Counted from the stretch's first letter, positions 26,001 through 34,906 are shown. The stretch: DNA of 64,000 bases from Chitinophagales bacterium (GCA_041392475.1 JAWKLZ010000002.1:1744501-1808500), one strand, 5' to 3'. Made by a program: numbers and translations. The notes: generated by a model not told the origin, from the letters alone.

Positions 26001-27693
26001 AAAGCGACATCACCGAACGTTCTCTAATTGAATCAATTGGAGGGTTGGTCACTTGGGCAAACAACTGTTTGAAGTAGTGACTCAAATGTTGACTTTGGTC
26101 TGACAAAATCGCCAAAGGTGTATCAGAACCCATTGAGCCAAGCGGTGCATCTCCCTGTTTTACCATCGGTGCCAAAATAAACGTCAAGTCTTCTTTGGTA
26201 TAACCAAATGCTTGCTGACGAAGAAACAACTCTTTGGAATCGTAGGCTTTATAGAGTTTGTGCGAAGCATCAATAGACTGCGGTAAATCTGCAATGGTGT
26301 GTTTTTCTTTCTTCAACCACTCTCGGTAGGGCTGACGGGTGCAGATGTCTTTCTTCAATTCTTCATCGCTGATAATGCGCCCTTGTTCGAGGTCTGCCAC
26401 CAACATTTTGCCTGGCTGCAAACGCCCTTTATATACAATGTCTTCAGGCGGAATTGGCAATACGCCTACTTCGGAAGCCAATACCAAGTGTCCGTTTTTG
26501 GTGACGCAGTAGCGGGAAGGGCGGAGACCATTGCGGTCAAGCGTTGCGCCCACGATTTTACCGTCTGTAAAACAGATAGAAGCAGGACCGTCCCACGGTT
26601 CCATCAGCGATTTGTGGTATTCGTAGAAAGCTCGTTTGTCGTCGTCCATCAAGGTGTTTTCTTGCCATGCTTCTGGAATCATCATCATCATGACATGCGG
26701 CAAGGAGCGACCACAAAGTGTCAACAATTCCACCACATCGTCGAAAATGGCGGAATCGGATTGGGTTGGGTCACAAATCGGAAACAACATGGCGAACTCT
26801 TCTTGGGTGAACAAGTCCGATTTGAGCATAATTTCTTTGGTCTGCCACCAATTATAATTTCCTTTGATGGTGTTGATTTCGCCATTGTGGGCAATGTATC
26901 GAAACGGTTGTGCCAATCGCCATTTTGGGAAAGTGTTGGTCGAAAAACGGGAGTGAACCACTGCAATGGCTGATACTACTCTCGTATCTCGCAAGTCTGC
27001 AAAGTAGGGACGCAGTTGGTAAGTGGTCAATTGTCCTTTGTAAACCATGGTTTTGTAGGACAAAGAAGGCATGTAAAAATCTTTGGCTTCGAGTAATATA
27101 TTGCGTACTTCACGGGTGATGTAGTTGCGGAAAATGAACAGCCGTCGCTCCAAATCCAAAAAAGTATATTTGTCGGAAGTAATGAAAATGTGTTCGCTAT
27201 GTGGTTCTACTGCCAAAGCAGAATCTCCTACTCCTTCATTAGAAGTTGGTAGCTCACGGTAGCCCAAGACCTGCAAATGGAGTTGTTTGGCATACATCGC
27301 AATCAACTCTTTGGAGCGGTTTCTCAAATGTTCTTCTCTTGGGAAAAATACGATTCCTGCACCATAGTGTCCAAATTCGGGCAGTTCAAAACCCCATTGA
27401 CCACATTCTTCTTTCAAAAAATCGTGTGGCATTTGAATCATAATACCCGATCCATCTCCTGTATTGGGTTCACAACCACACGCTCCACGATGCTCCATGT
27501 TTTCGAGCATCGTAATCGCCTGCTCAATCAATAGATGTGATTTTTGGTTTTTGAGGTTGGCTATCATGCCTATTCCACAGGCATCTTTCTCCATTTCGGG
27601 GATATACAGCCCTTCTACTTCTGAGGTTCTATCGTAGGCTTGTTGCACACAGCCACGCTGATAAGGTGGGTCGTCGTGAATGGAGTTTTGCAT
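23050..27693 (-). CDS. gltB: Glutamate synthase large subunit
   Basis: A 1547-residue enzyme converting glutamine plus 2-oxoglutarate to two glutamates. Domains in order: glutaminase class II with nucleophile Cys39 (DACGIGMIANL; the preceding 38 residues are the removable propeptide), a central domain, an FMN/2-oxoglutarate synthase barrel with GGKSNSGEGGEDASR and AQGAKPGEGGQLPGHKV, a 3Fe-4S cysteine motif near CIMMRKCHLNTCPVGVATQ, and a GltB C-terminal beta-helix. Full length. The small subunit gltD is not adjacent in this window, so either it is elsewhere or a ferredoxin-type donor is used. Confidence 0.96.
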   Translation of the reverse strand: MQNSIHDDPPYQRGCVQQAYDRTSEVEGLYIPEMEKDACGIGMIANLKNQKSHLLIEQAITMLENMEHRGACGCEPNTGDGSGIMIQMPHDFLKEECGQWGFELPEFGHYGAGIVFFPREEHLRNRSKELIAMYAKQLHLQVLGYRELPTSNEGVGDSALAVEPHSEHIFITSDKYTFLDLERRLFIFRNYITREVRNILLEAKDFYMPSLSYKTMVYKGQLTTYQLRPYFADLRDTRVVSAIAVVHSRFSTNTFPKWRLAQPFRYIAHNGEINTIKGNYNWWQTKEIMLKSDLFTQEEFAMLFPICDPTQSDSAIFDDVVELLTLCGRSLPHVMMMMIPEAWQENTLMDDDKRAFYEYHKSLMEPWDGPASICFTDGKIVGATLDRNGLRPSRYCVTKNGHLVLASEVGVLPIPPEDIVYKGRLQPGKMLVADLEQGRIISDEELKKDICTRQPYREWLKKEKHTIADLPQSIDASHKLYKAYDSKELFLRQQAFGYTKEDLTFILAPMVKQGDAPLGSMGSDTPLAILSDQSQHLSHYFKQLFAQVTNPPIDSIRERSVMSLFTQVGTHLNVLEETPAHCRQIHIPQPVLTNEELAQLLYVQHTYFKARKINIFFRADGRKDRLEYAIDRICIEAEEAIKLGANILILSDRVVTELYAPIPSLLATGAIHHHLIKKGLRAKASIVVEAGDVRETHHFATLIGFGASAVNPYLALETLTTLKEYKFVPEDFPQEKMMKNYIKAVNKELLKIFSKIGISTLHSYCGAQIFEALGLSKKVIEKCFKGTISRIGGLDFDGIAKEVLIRHKLAFPEFPIPAPRLEVGGLYQWKRRGEFHLFNPQSIHLLQYSTRLNDYTAYQKYAKIINDQLKKACTLRGLMDFNKNRPSIPIEEVEPIENIFKRFATGAMSFGSISYEAHTTLAIAMNRIGGKSNSGEGGEDASRYQPLENGDSMRSAIKQVASGRFGVTTEYLTNADELQIKMAQGAKPGEGGQLPGHKVNEWIGEVRHSTPGVGLISPPPHHDIYSIEDLAQLIYDLKNANRAARINVKLVSEAGVGVVAAGVAKAHADVILIAGHDGGTGASPLSSIRHAGLPWELGLSEAHQTLVKNKLRNRVTLQTDGQIRTGRDLAVATLLGAEEWGVATAALVVEGCIMMRKCHLNTCPVGVATQDENLRARFNGKVEYLINFFTFLAQDLREIMAELGFRTINEMVGQVDTLKVRENLPNWKAEYLDLSPILHHQKEGEEAGLYKQIEQDHGIEEVIDWKLLELAKPALEKGEKVYAELKVINTDRTVGTMLSNEIAKKYGGEYLPDDTIHLKFKGSAGQSFAAFSAKGITFELEGEANDYFGKGLSGAKLRIYPDKKAVLKASENMIIGNVAFYGATSGEAYISGKAGERFCVRNSGVTAVVEGIGDHGCEYMTGGRVVILGETGRNFAAGMSGGIAYVYNPNNTFKAHCNDDADFDEMGEDDFQVLKGMVSSHLEYTDSEVAKELLEDWSEAVKSFVKVMPGDYKRALEEQREKANIEEVEPKRVISVNKRKEGLVSVS

Positions 27694-28021
27694 TGTATGA
27701 TTGATTTTGATATGAAAATATTGTTTCTTTATTCAAAGAAAGTGTATTTTTTGATAAAAACAGAATTTTTGGAGATTATTTTGTGAATTTTGTATTGAAA
27801 TAGTGTTTTTGTTGAGTTTTTTATAAAATCTTGTCTTCAAAATGATGGTTTTTGTTTTCAGTTTTTTCAAAAAATAACGCTTCAATACTTCATTTTTTGT
27901 GTATATTAGCAATTATCAATACTTCTATCATGCCGAAAAATACCTCCTGCCAATACTTAGTTCATTCTGGAGACATTGGAAGTTTTGAAAACTTTCGATG
28001 TCTTTATAAAACAACCTTTTT
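27694..28021. other. Divergent promoter region gltB / T9SS propeller gene
   Basis: This AT-rich region carries the promoters of two divergent genes. No exact TAnnTTTG box was found for either gene; TGTATATTAG near 27900 is the closest for the plus strand. A hairpin lies at 27971-28003. No coding sequence was seen. Confidence 0.4.
27971..28003. repeat. Near-perfect palindrome centred on AAGTTTTGAAAACTT
   Basis: A 16-bp arm (27971-27986) and its complement at 27988-28003 match at 14 positions. It shares the centre with the palindrome at 29562-29592 on the other side of the same gene. It lies in the leader of the 28022 gene. Confidence 0.55.
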
Positions 28022-29548
28022 ATGATGTACCAATTCTATTCATTGTTTGTATGGATGCTCATTCCCTTCCACATTTTTTCCCAAACCACCTTTTCTGTCA
28101 CTATTGATAATAATCAGAACAGCGAAGAGGCTTGGTCTATTATTCAATTAGCCGATGGTAGTTTTGTCATTGCGAGTTTGTGTTTAATCAATCCAAGTTG
28201 GCAAGACTGTATGCAGTTACTCAAAACCGATTCTTTGGGCAATGTGATTTGGAACAAACAATACGACCATCGAAAACCAGGCTATCGAGGCACCTTGAAT
28301 CCCACACAAGATGGTGGATTTACTTTGGGAACATGGTGGTATGCCGACAATGGCGTTCCCGATGTTTTTTTATTGAAGTTTGACAGCGAAGGCGATACCC
28401 TTTGGACCCGACAATTTGGAGGAGAGGGAAGGGATATTGGTTGGGACACTGCAGAATTGCCCGATGGTAGTTTGGTAGTTGTTGGTTCTACAGAAAGTTT
28501 TGGAAATGGAGGGGAGGATATTTATGTGGTCAAAACAGATGCTCAGGGCAATTTTCAATGGCAAAGGACTTTCGGGGGACCTGGTCGAGATGTTTCTGCA
28601 AATATAAGAATAGAAGGTTCTGGACAGATCTTAATAAGTGGACTCACTTCTGATACACCAACGGGACATTTTGCTACCATTTTTTTGAAGTTAGATGATA
28701 TGGGAAATGAATTATTAAAAAAAATAATATTATACAGCCCTAATCAAGACAATTGTGGAGCATATATCATACCCTCTATCAAAAAAGGGTATATTATAAA
28801 TGGCTGCATGGATACAATCATCAACGAAGGAAATGCTGAATACCCCTACTATGTAGGTAGGTTAGACGAGGAAGCCAATGTAGAATGGATGACCTACTTC
28901 AATGAAGACCGTGAGAAATATGTGGCGAGCATTTACGAATTAGAAGACGGGCATATCATGGTGCAAGGCATCAATAAAAACCATCCCGAATCAGAGATTT
29001 ACAATACAGCTTGGTTGGCAAAAGTCTCTCCACAAGGGGAAATTCTTTGGGAACGAAATTATCAAGGAGAAGAAGGAGATTATTCTTGGCGTATTCAAGA
29101 TATGTGTTTGACTTTAGATGGAGGCTTTGCTTTGGCAGGTGCTTATCGAAATATTCATAATATGGAAAACAATCCCGATGTATGGATATTAAAAGTAGAT
29201 AACATGGGCTGTTTGGAGCCAGGTTGTGGAAGTGAGTTGATTCGAGTTACGCCGAATTATGTGTACACCGACATTGAAGAAGTTTCACTCCTCCCTCCTC
29301 AAAATAGGATCATTTATCCCAATCCTATTTCAGCCGACAGCAAACTATATTTGGGGAATCACCTTGCCGATTTGCTCCAAATCCACGATGTAACAGGCAG
29401 GTTGTTGGCGACTTATCCCATTGCAGCCAACACAAAAGAGGTGTCTTTGGGAGGTTTGGATTTGAAATTGAAGGAGGGGATGTATTTGGCTACTTTGTCT
29501 TTGAAGGGCAGAATCATTTTGCAAAACAAATTGGCGGTGGTTCGCTAA
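28022..29548 (+). CDS. Secreted beta-propeller-like protein with T9SS sorting domain
   Basis: A 508-residue exported protein: signal peptide to about residue 21 (FSQTT), then seven to eight repeats of the type K-D-x-x-G-x-x-x-W-x-x-x-F-G-G (for example FDSEGDTLWTRQFGGEG and TDAQGNFQWQRTFGGPG), typical of Bacteroidota propeller domains. From about residue 430 there is a type A C-terminal sorting domain (IYPNPISADSKLYL ... LQIHDVTGRLL ... EGMYLATLSLKGRI). It is predicted to be secreted by T9SS and attached to the surface or released. Ligand unknown. Similar repeats form the N-terminal half of the caspase-like protein at 47007. Confidence 0.82.
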   Translation: MMYQFYSLFVWMLIPFHIFSQTTFSVTIDNNQNSEEAWSIIQLADGSFVIASLCLINPSWQDCMQLLKTDSLGNVIWNKQYDHRKPGYRGTLNPTQDGGFTLGTWWYADNGVPDVFLLKFDSEGDTLWTRQFGGEGRDIGWDTAELPDGSLVVVGSTESFGNGGEDIYVVKTDAQGNFQWQRTFGGPGRDVSANIRIEGSGQILISGLTSDTPTGHFATIFLKLDDMGNELLKKIILYSPNQDNCGAYIIPSIKKGYIINGCMDTIINEGNAEYPYYVGRLDEEANVEWMTYFNEDREKYVASIYELEDGHIMVQGINKNHPESEIYNTAWLAKVSPQGEILWERNYQGEEGDYSWRIQDMCLTLDGGFALAGAYRNIHNMENNPDVWILKVDNMGCLEPGCGSELIRVTPNYVYTDIEEVSLLPPQNRIIYPNPISADSKLYLGNHLADLLQIHDVTGRLLATYPIAANTKEVSLGGLDLKLKEGMYLATLSLKGRIILQNKLAVVR

Positions 29549-29561
29549 ATGTTTGTACATA

Positions 29562-29592
29562 GAAAACGGAAGTTTTGAAAACTTCCGTTTTC
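29562..29592. repeat. Perfect 15-bp palindrome after the T9SS gene
   Basis: GAAAACGGAAGTTTT (29562-29576), one G, and its exact complement (29578-29592), followed by TTGTTTTT. A terminator role for the T9SS gene is likely. It belongs to the same core family as 27971, 34810 and 2932. Confidence 0.7.
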
Positions 29593-29650
29593 TTGTTTTT
29601 GCAAAGGTCGTTTTGTTTGCTTCGATGGCAGCGAATTGAAGGCAATTGAT

Positions 29651-29658
29651 TAAATTTG
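29651..29658 (+). promoter_or_regulatory. Promoter box abutting the first AAA/PD-(D/E)XK gene
   Basis: TAAATTTG ends four bases before the ATG at 29663. If the start lies the usual 5-8 nt downstream of the box, the mRNA would be leaderless or nearly so. The identical arrangement precedes the second copy at 31361. Confidence 0.55.
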
Positions 29659-29662
29659 TAGC

Positions 29663-31306
29663 ATGAGCAAATTTCAAAAATTACCAACTACGGAGTCGGG
29701 ATTTGAAGCAATTCGAGAGCAGGGATTACTGTATGTCGACAAAACCAAACAAATGTTGCGGTTGCTGGATGAAGGCAGTTATTTGTTTTTGTCTCGTCCT
29801 CGGCGTTTTGGCAAGTCTATGTTGGTGAATACTTTAGAAGCGTTGTATCAAGGCAAAAAACACTTGTTTGAGGGGCTGTATGTGTATGATAAATGGGAGT
29901 GGAAGGAATATCCTGTGATTCGGTTGGATTTTTCGGGGATGCACTATAGCGATAATCAAGAGAATTTTGAAAGGAGTATCTATACCCGTTTAGAATGGAT
30001 TGCTAAAAAATACAAGCTACAACTCAATAAGAAGAATTACAAAGACGCTTTAAGTGAATTACTTTATCTATTACATGAGAAAATAGGGGAAAAAGTAATA
30101 GTCCTGATTGACGAATACGATAAGCCTATAACCGACTTTATCAACAATCCCACCAAAGCAGGTGAAAATCGGAGAGTATTGAAGGAGTTTTACACCGACC
30201 TGAAAGCAGAACACCGTTTGTTGGAAAAAGTATTTATTACGGGGGTTTCTAAATTGGCGAAAGTTTCGGTTTTTTCGGGGATGAACAATGTGGATGATGT
30301 GAGTTTGATATCTGATTTGAATGATGTTGTAGGCTTGACACAAGAAGACGTAGAATCCAATTTTGCGGATTATTTGACGGCATTGGAGAAAAAATTCGAT
30401 TTTGCATCTCACGAAGACTTGATGAAAGCGGTAAAACATTGGTACAATGGGTATTCTTGGGATGGCGTTGGTAAGATTTACAATCCCTATTCGATTGTTC
30501 ACCTCTGCAATCGGCTGCAATTCAATAATTTTTGGTTCAAATCGGGAACGCCTACTTTACTGATTGACCTGATCATTCAAAAAGCAAGGATTTCTGACGA
30601 AGCACTCAAAAAAGAGCCGACAGAATATGAAAATGTGCAGGTGACAGAAAATGTATTTGATGCTGCGGAGTTGCAAAATTTAAGTGTAGAGGGTTTGTTG
30701 TTTCAAACAGGCTATTTGACCATTACGGGTATTCAGTATAAAAACCTCACCCCTTACTATACCCTCAACTATCCGAATCACGAAGTTCGTTGGTCGTTTG
30801 CCGCAAATATTTTGGAGAAATATGCAAAAATGCCGAGACATCAAATTCAAACAGGCGCATTGCAGATGTGGGATGCCTTACAAATGTTTGACAAAGCGAT
30901 GTTTTTGAAGCTATTGCGGTCTTATTTTGCAGTGATTCCTTATCAACTAAGAGAAAGTGCAAATGAGGCGTATTATCATTCCCTTTTTCAGATGGTTTTT
31001 ACCTTGATTGGCATCGAAATGTTGTCGGAGCGTTCTACAATTGACGGTCGAATTGATGGAGTAATAGAGTTTGATGATAAATTGTATATAGTTGAATTTA
31101 AGTTTGCTCGAAAGGGAACGATGGAAAAATTGGTGAAACGAGCTATGCAGCAAATTAAGGAAAAAGGATACGCTGATGGGTATGCAGCAAAAAACAAAAC
31201 GGTTTATTTGTTGGGCGTTGGTTTTTTGGAGAAAAAAGAGAAGGGAATGGCGCATACTAAGTTGGAGATAGATTGTGTGATAGAAGAATGTATAAGTATG
31301 ATTTAA
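29663..31306 (+). CDS. AAA-ATPase-like / PD-(D/E)XK nuclease superfamily protein, copy A
   Basis: The 547 residues carry an N-terminal AAA-ATPase-like domain with RRFGKSML (P-loop variant lacking the usual GxxxxGK spacing, about residues 53-60), Walker B VIVLIDEYDKPI (about 138-149), and sensor-like FITGVSKLAKVSVFSG. The C-terminus has a PD-(D/E)XK pattern: GRIDGVIEFDDKLYIVEFKF near 470-490 (Asp, then Glu-x-Lys). This is the PF09820/PF08011 type, abundant and multi-copy in Bacteroidota and many anaerobes, with suspected mobile or defence roles but no established function. It is followed 66 bp later by a paralogue. Confidence 0.82.
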   Translation: MSKFQKLPTTESGFEAIREQGLLYVDKTKQMLRLLDEGSYLFLSRPRRFGKSMLVNTLEALYQGKKHLFEGLYVYDKWEWKEYPVIRLDFSGMHYSDNQENFERSIYTRLEWIAKKYKLQLNKKNYKDALSELLYLLHEKIGEKVIVLIDEYDKPITDFINNPTKAGENRRVLKEFYTDLKAEHRLLEKVFITGVSKLAKVSVFSGMNNVDDVSLISDLNDVVGLTQEDVESNFADYLTALEKKFDFASHEDLMKAVKHWYNGYSWDGVGKIYNPYSIVHLCNRLQFNNFWFKSGTPTLLIDLIIQKARISDEALKKEPTEYENVQVTENVFDAAELQNLSVEGLLFQTGYLTITGIQYKNLTPYYTLNYPNHEVRWSFAANILEKYAKMPRHQIQTGALQMWDALQMFDKAMFLKLLRSYFAVIPYQLRESANEAYYHSLFQMVFTLIGIEMLSERSTIDGRIDGVIEFDDKLYIVEFKFARKGTMEKLVKRAMQQIKEKGYADGYAAKNKTVYLLGVGFLEKKEKGMAHTKLEIDCVIEECISMI

Positions 31307-31360
31307 TTGACGATAATTTTAGCCGTTTTTATAATGCTTTGAAAGCTTGACACGTTTGAT

Positions 31361-31368
31361 TAAATTTG
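31361..31368 (+). promoter_or_regulatory. Promoter box abutting the second AAA/PD-(D/E)XK gene
   Basis: TAAATTTG four bases before the ATG at 31373, inside a block identical to that before copy A starting at TTGATTAAATTTG. Each paralogue therefore has its own promoter. Confidence 0.55.
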
Positions 31369-31372
31369 TAGC

Positions 31373-33031
31373 ATGAGCAAATTTCAAAAATTACCAACTA
31401 CTGAATCTGGTTTTGAAGCAATTCGAGAAGATGGATTGTTGTATGTAGATAAAACGAAACAAATGCTGACTTTACTGAATACGGGTAGGTATTTGTTTTT
31501 ATCTCGCCCTCGAAGATTTGGTAAGTCAATGTTGGTGAACACCTTGGAGGCTTTGTATCAAGGCAAAAAGCACTTATTTGAAGGTTTGTATGTGTATGAC
31601 AAATGGGAGTGGAAAGAATATCCTGTGATTCGGTTGGATTTTTCGGGGATGCACTATAGCAATGACCAACAAACTTTTGAAGATAGTATTAATACACGAT
31701 TAGAATGGAGTGCTAAAAAATACGACATAGAACTTAGTAAGAAGAATTATAAAGACGCTTTAAGTGAATTGCTACAACTATTGTATGGGAAAATAGGGCA
31801 AAAAGTAGTTGTATTGGTAGATGAATACGACAAGCCCATAACCGATTTTATCAACAACCCCATCAAAGCAGAAGAAAATCGGAGAGTATTGAAGGAGTTT
31901 TATACTTCTTTGAAGGCTGAACACAATTTTTTGGAGAAAGTATTCATCACAGGTGTTTCTAAACTGGCAAAGGTTTCGGTTTTTTCTGGTATGAACAATG
32001 TGGATGATTTGAGTTTGATGCCTGAGTTGAACGATGTGGTGGGTTTGACACAAGAAGATGTGGAAAACAGTTTTGCAGATTATTTGGGAGCATTGCAACA
32101 AAAATTCAATTTTTCTTCTCACGAAGACTTGATGAAAGCGGTCAAACATTGGTACAATGGTTATTCTTGGGATGGAATCAATAAGGTCTATAATCCTTAT
32201 TCGATTGTGCATCTCTGCAATCGTTTGGAATTCAAGAATTATTGGTACAAATCTGGAACACCTACTTTGTTGATTGATTTGATTATTCAAAGGGCAAGAA
32301 TGGAGGACAATGCACTCAAAAAAGAACCTACTGCTTATGAGAATGTAAAGGTAACGGAGGAAATATTTGATGCGGCTGAATTGGAGAATTTAAGTGTTGA
32401 GGGTTTGTTGTTTCAAACGGGTTATCTGACTATTACCGATATAGGTTACGAAGATTTGACATCCTATTATAGGCTTAATTATCCCAATCACGAGGTGCGT
32501 TGGTCTTTTGCAGCCCACATCATACAGGAGTATGCAAAGATGCCTCGTCACCAAATTCAAACAGGTGCTTTGATGATGCACAGGGCATTGCGAATGTTTG
32601 ACAAAGCGATGTTTTTGAAGCTATTGCGGTCTTATTTTGCAGTGATTCCTTATCAACTACGAGAAAGTGCGAATGAGGCATACTATCATTCTCTTTTTCA
32701 GATGGTTTTCACCTTGATTGGCATAGAAATGTTGTCGGAGCGTTCTACAATTGACGGTCGAATTGATGGAGTGATAGAGTTTGATGATAAATTGTATATC
32801 GTTGAATTTAAGTTTGCTCGAAAGGGAACGATGGAAAAATTGATGAAACGAGCGATGCTGCAAATCAAGGAGAAAGGATATGCGGATGGGTATGCAGCAA
32901 AAAACAAAACGGTTTATTTGTTGGGCGTTGGTTTTTTGGAGAAAAAGGAGAAGGGAATGGCGCATACTAAGTTGGAGATAGATTGTGTGATAGAAGAGTG
33001 GAGGGAAATGGATAGCGTTAATGTTGTGTAA
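31373..33031 (+). CDS. AAA-ATPase-like / PD-(D/E)XK nuclease superfamily protein, copy B
   Basis: A 552-residue paralogue of the preceding gene with the same motifs (RRFGKSML, VVVLVDEYDKPI, GRIDGVIEFDDKLYIVEFKF). The nucleotide match is patchy. The last 400 or so bases (from about 32600) are nearly identical to copy A (30900-31290), whereas the 5' two thirds differ at many synonymous sites. That pattern suggests gene conversion over the nuclease-coding 3' part. The C-terminal six or so residues differ (EWREMDSVNVV). Confidence 0.82.
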   Translation: MSKFQKLPTTESGFEAIREDGLLYVDKTKQMLTLLNTGRYLFLSRPRRFGKSMLVNTLEALYQGKKHLFEGLYVYDKWEWKEYPVIRLDFSGMHYSNDQQTFEDSINTRLEWSAKKYDIELSKKNYKDALSELLQLLYGKIGQKVVVLVDEYDKPITDFINNPIKAEENRRVLKEFYTSLKAEHNFLEKVFITGVSKLAKVSVFSGMNNVDDLSLMPELNDVVGLTQEDVENSFADYLGALQQKFNFSSHEDLMKAVKHWYNGYSWDGINKVYNPYSIVHLCNRLEFKNYWYKSGTPTLLIDLIIQRARMEDNALKKEPTAYENVKVTEEIFDAAELENLSVEGLLFQTGYLTITDIGYEDLTSYYRLNYPNHEVRWSFAAHIIQEYAKMPRHQIQTGALMMHRALRMFDKAMFLKLLRSYFAVIPYQLRESANEAYYHSLFQMVFTLIGIEMLSERSTIDGRIDGVIEFDDKLYIVEFKFARKGTMEKLMKRAMLQIKEKGYADGYAAKNKTVYLLGVGFLEKKEKGMAHTKLEIDCVIEEWREMDSVNVV

Positions 33032-33084
33032 AAAAAAAGGAATTTTTCCCTAATTTCGCTGCCAAACAAAAAATAAATACCCTT

Positions 33085-34779
33085 ATGAAATTCAACGATT
33101 TTGAGTACAGCCGTCCAGATATGCCTACTTTCAAGGCGAGTTTTGAAGCGGCGATACAAACTTTTAGTGCAGCGAGCGAATTGGATGCCCAAAGTGAGGC
33201 AATGATACAAATCAACAAATTGCGTTCGTCTTTTGACAGCATGAATCAAATTGCTGCAATTCGTTATACGCAAGATACAGCCAATGAGCAGTATGTTGCG
33301 GAGCAGCAGTTCTTTGACGAACAATCACCTGTTTTTCAAGAACTGGAATCCAAGTTTTACCAAGCATTGATTGATTCTCAATTCAGAGAAGCATTGCAAG
33401 AAAAATGGGGTAAGCAGTTGTTTGACATTGCAGCAGCTAAAATCAAAACGATTTCACCCGAAGTGGTAGAAGATTTGAAGCGAGAGAATCATTTGGCGAG
33501 TTCCTATACCAAATTGCTAGCTTCTGCAAAGATTTTGTTTGAAGGAAAAGAGCGCAATTTGCAGGAGTTAACTCCTTTTGAGCAAGACTTGGATAGGGAT
33601 GTTCGCAAGCGTGCGAGTGAGGCTAAATGGGGCTTCTTTGAAAAAAACGGGGCGGAAATTGACCGCATTTTTGATGAGTTGGTGAAGGTTCGCCACCAAA
33701 TTGCGACTAAATTGGGTTATGAAAACTATGTGCCGCTTGCCTACAATCGTTTGATGCGAACCGATTACGATGCCAAAATGGTGGCAAATTACCGTCAGCA
33801 GGTATTGGAGGAGGTGGTGCCTGTGGCTGCCGAACTGCGTGAAAGACAGGCCAAACGTTTGGGCTTGGATAAATTGAAGTATTACGATACTTCATTGACT
33901 TTCAACACTGGAAATCCTACTCCTAAGGGCAATCCCGATTGGATTGTAGAAAATGGAAAAAAAATGTATGCGGATCTTTCGCCTGAAACAAATGAGTTTT
34001 TCAACTTCATGTTGGACAACGATTTGATGGATTTGGTGAGCAGAAAAGGCAAGGCTACGGGCGGTTACTGCAATTATATCAGCAACCAAAAATCTCCTTT
34101 TATTTTCTCCAATTTCAATGGTACTTCGCACGACATCAATGTATTGACACATGAAGCGGGACATGCTTTTCAGGTGTATATGAGCCGCAATTATCAAGTG
34201 CCTGAATACAATTGGCCAACGTATGAGGCATGTGAGATTCATTCGATGAGCATGGAATTTTTTGCATGGCCCTGGATGGAGAGTTTCTTCAAAAACGATA
34301 CCGAAAAGTTTAAATTTGAGCATTTGAATGACTCGGTGCTTTTTTTGCCTTATGGTGTATCAATTGACGAGTTTCAGCACTTCGTGTATGAAAATCCTGA
34401 AGCGAGTCCTAAAGAGCGAAAAGCGGCTTGGCGTAGCGTCGAAAAGAAATATTTGCCGTGGATGGATTATTCAGACAATGATTTTTTGGAGGAAGGGAGC
34501 TTTTGGCAGAAACAAGCGCACCTTTTCTTTACGCCTTTCTACTACATTGACTATACGCTTGCTCAAGTTTGTGCTTTTCAGTTTTGGAAGCGAGCGAATG
34601 AAAACCGTGAGGATGCTTTTGCGGATTATGTGAAACTCTGTAAAGCGGGTGGCAGTCAATCGTTTTTGAAATTGGTCGACTATGCCAACCTCAATTCTCC
34701 TTTTGAAGATGGCTGTATCAAAGATGCAATGGTGCCAATCAAGGAATATTTGGAAATGGTGGATGATATGGTGTTGTAA
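33085..34779 (+). CDS. M3 family oligoendopeptidase (PepF-like)
   Basis: A 564-residue cytosolic zinc metallopeptidase that cuts short peptides. The zinc motif is LTHEAGHAFQVY with His356, Glu357 and His360, and the third ligand lies in the following YEACEIHSMSMEFF. The helical N-terminal lid (1-200) is typical. No signal peptide. A near-consensus promoter TAATTTCG lies at about 33050. The gene is unrelated to the preceding paralogue pair and converges on the SRPBCC gene. Confidence 0.9.
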   Translation: MKFNDFEYSRPDMPTFKASFEAAIQTFSAASELDAQSEAMIQINKLRSSFDSMNQIAAIRYTQDTANEQYVAEQQFFDEQSPVFQELESKFYQALIDSQFREALQEKWGKQLFDIAAAKIKTISPEVVEDLKRENHLASSYTKLLASAKILFEGKERNLQELTPFEQDLDRDVRKRASEAKWGFFEKNGAEIDRIFDELVKVRHQIATKLGYENYVPLAYNRLMRTDYDAKMVANYRQQVLEEVVPVAAELRERQAKRLGLDKLKYYDTSLTFNTGNPTPKGNPDWIVENGKKMYADLSPETNEFFNFMLDNDLMDLVSRKGKATGGYCNYISNQKSPFIFSNFNGTSHDINVLTHEAGHAFQVYMSRNYQVPEYNWPTYEACEIHSMSMEFFAWPWMESFFKNDTEKFKFEHLNDSVLFLPYGVSIDEFQHFVYENPEASPKERKAAWRSVEKKYLPWMDYSDNDFLEEGSFWQKQAHLFFTPFYYIDYTLAQVCAFQFWKRANENREDAFADYVKLCKAGGSQSFLKLVDYANLNSPFEDGCIKDAMVPIKEYLEMVDDMVL

Positions 34780-34809
34780 TTGATAATGACTAAAGGAATG
34801 ACTTTTAAG

Positions 34810-34891
34810 AACTTCGGAAGTTTTATCTCAAAAGATTTGACTATTGATAAAATAGCGGATGATTTTTTTGAAAAATAAAACTTCCGAAGTT
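34810..34891. repeat. Hairpin with 17-bp AACTTCGGAAGTTTTAT arms
   Basis: A perfect 17-bp inverted repeat (34810-34826 and 34875-34891) lies between convergent genes. Each arm is itself nearly palindromic (AACTTCGGAAGTT). It is likely a bidirectional terminator and a member of the window's ACTTC/GAAGT hairpin family. Confidence 0.7.
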
Positions 34892-34906
34892 TCCTTTCAC
34901 CGCATT

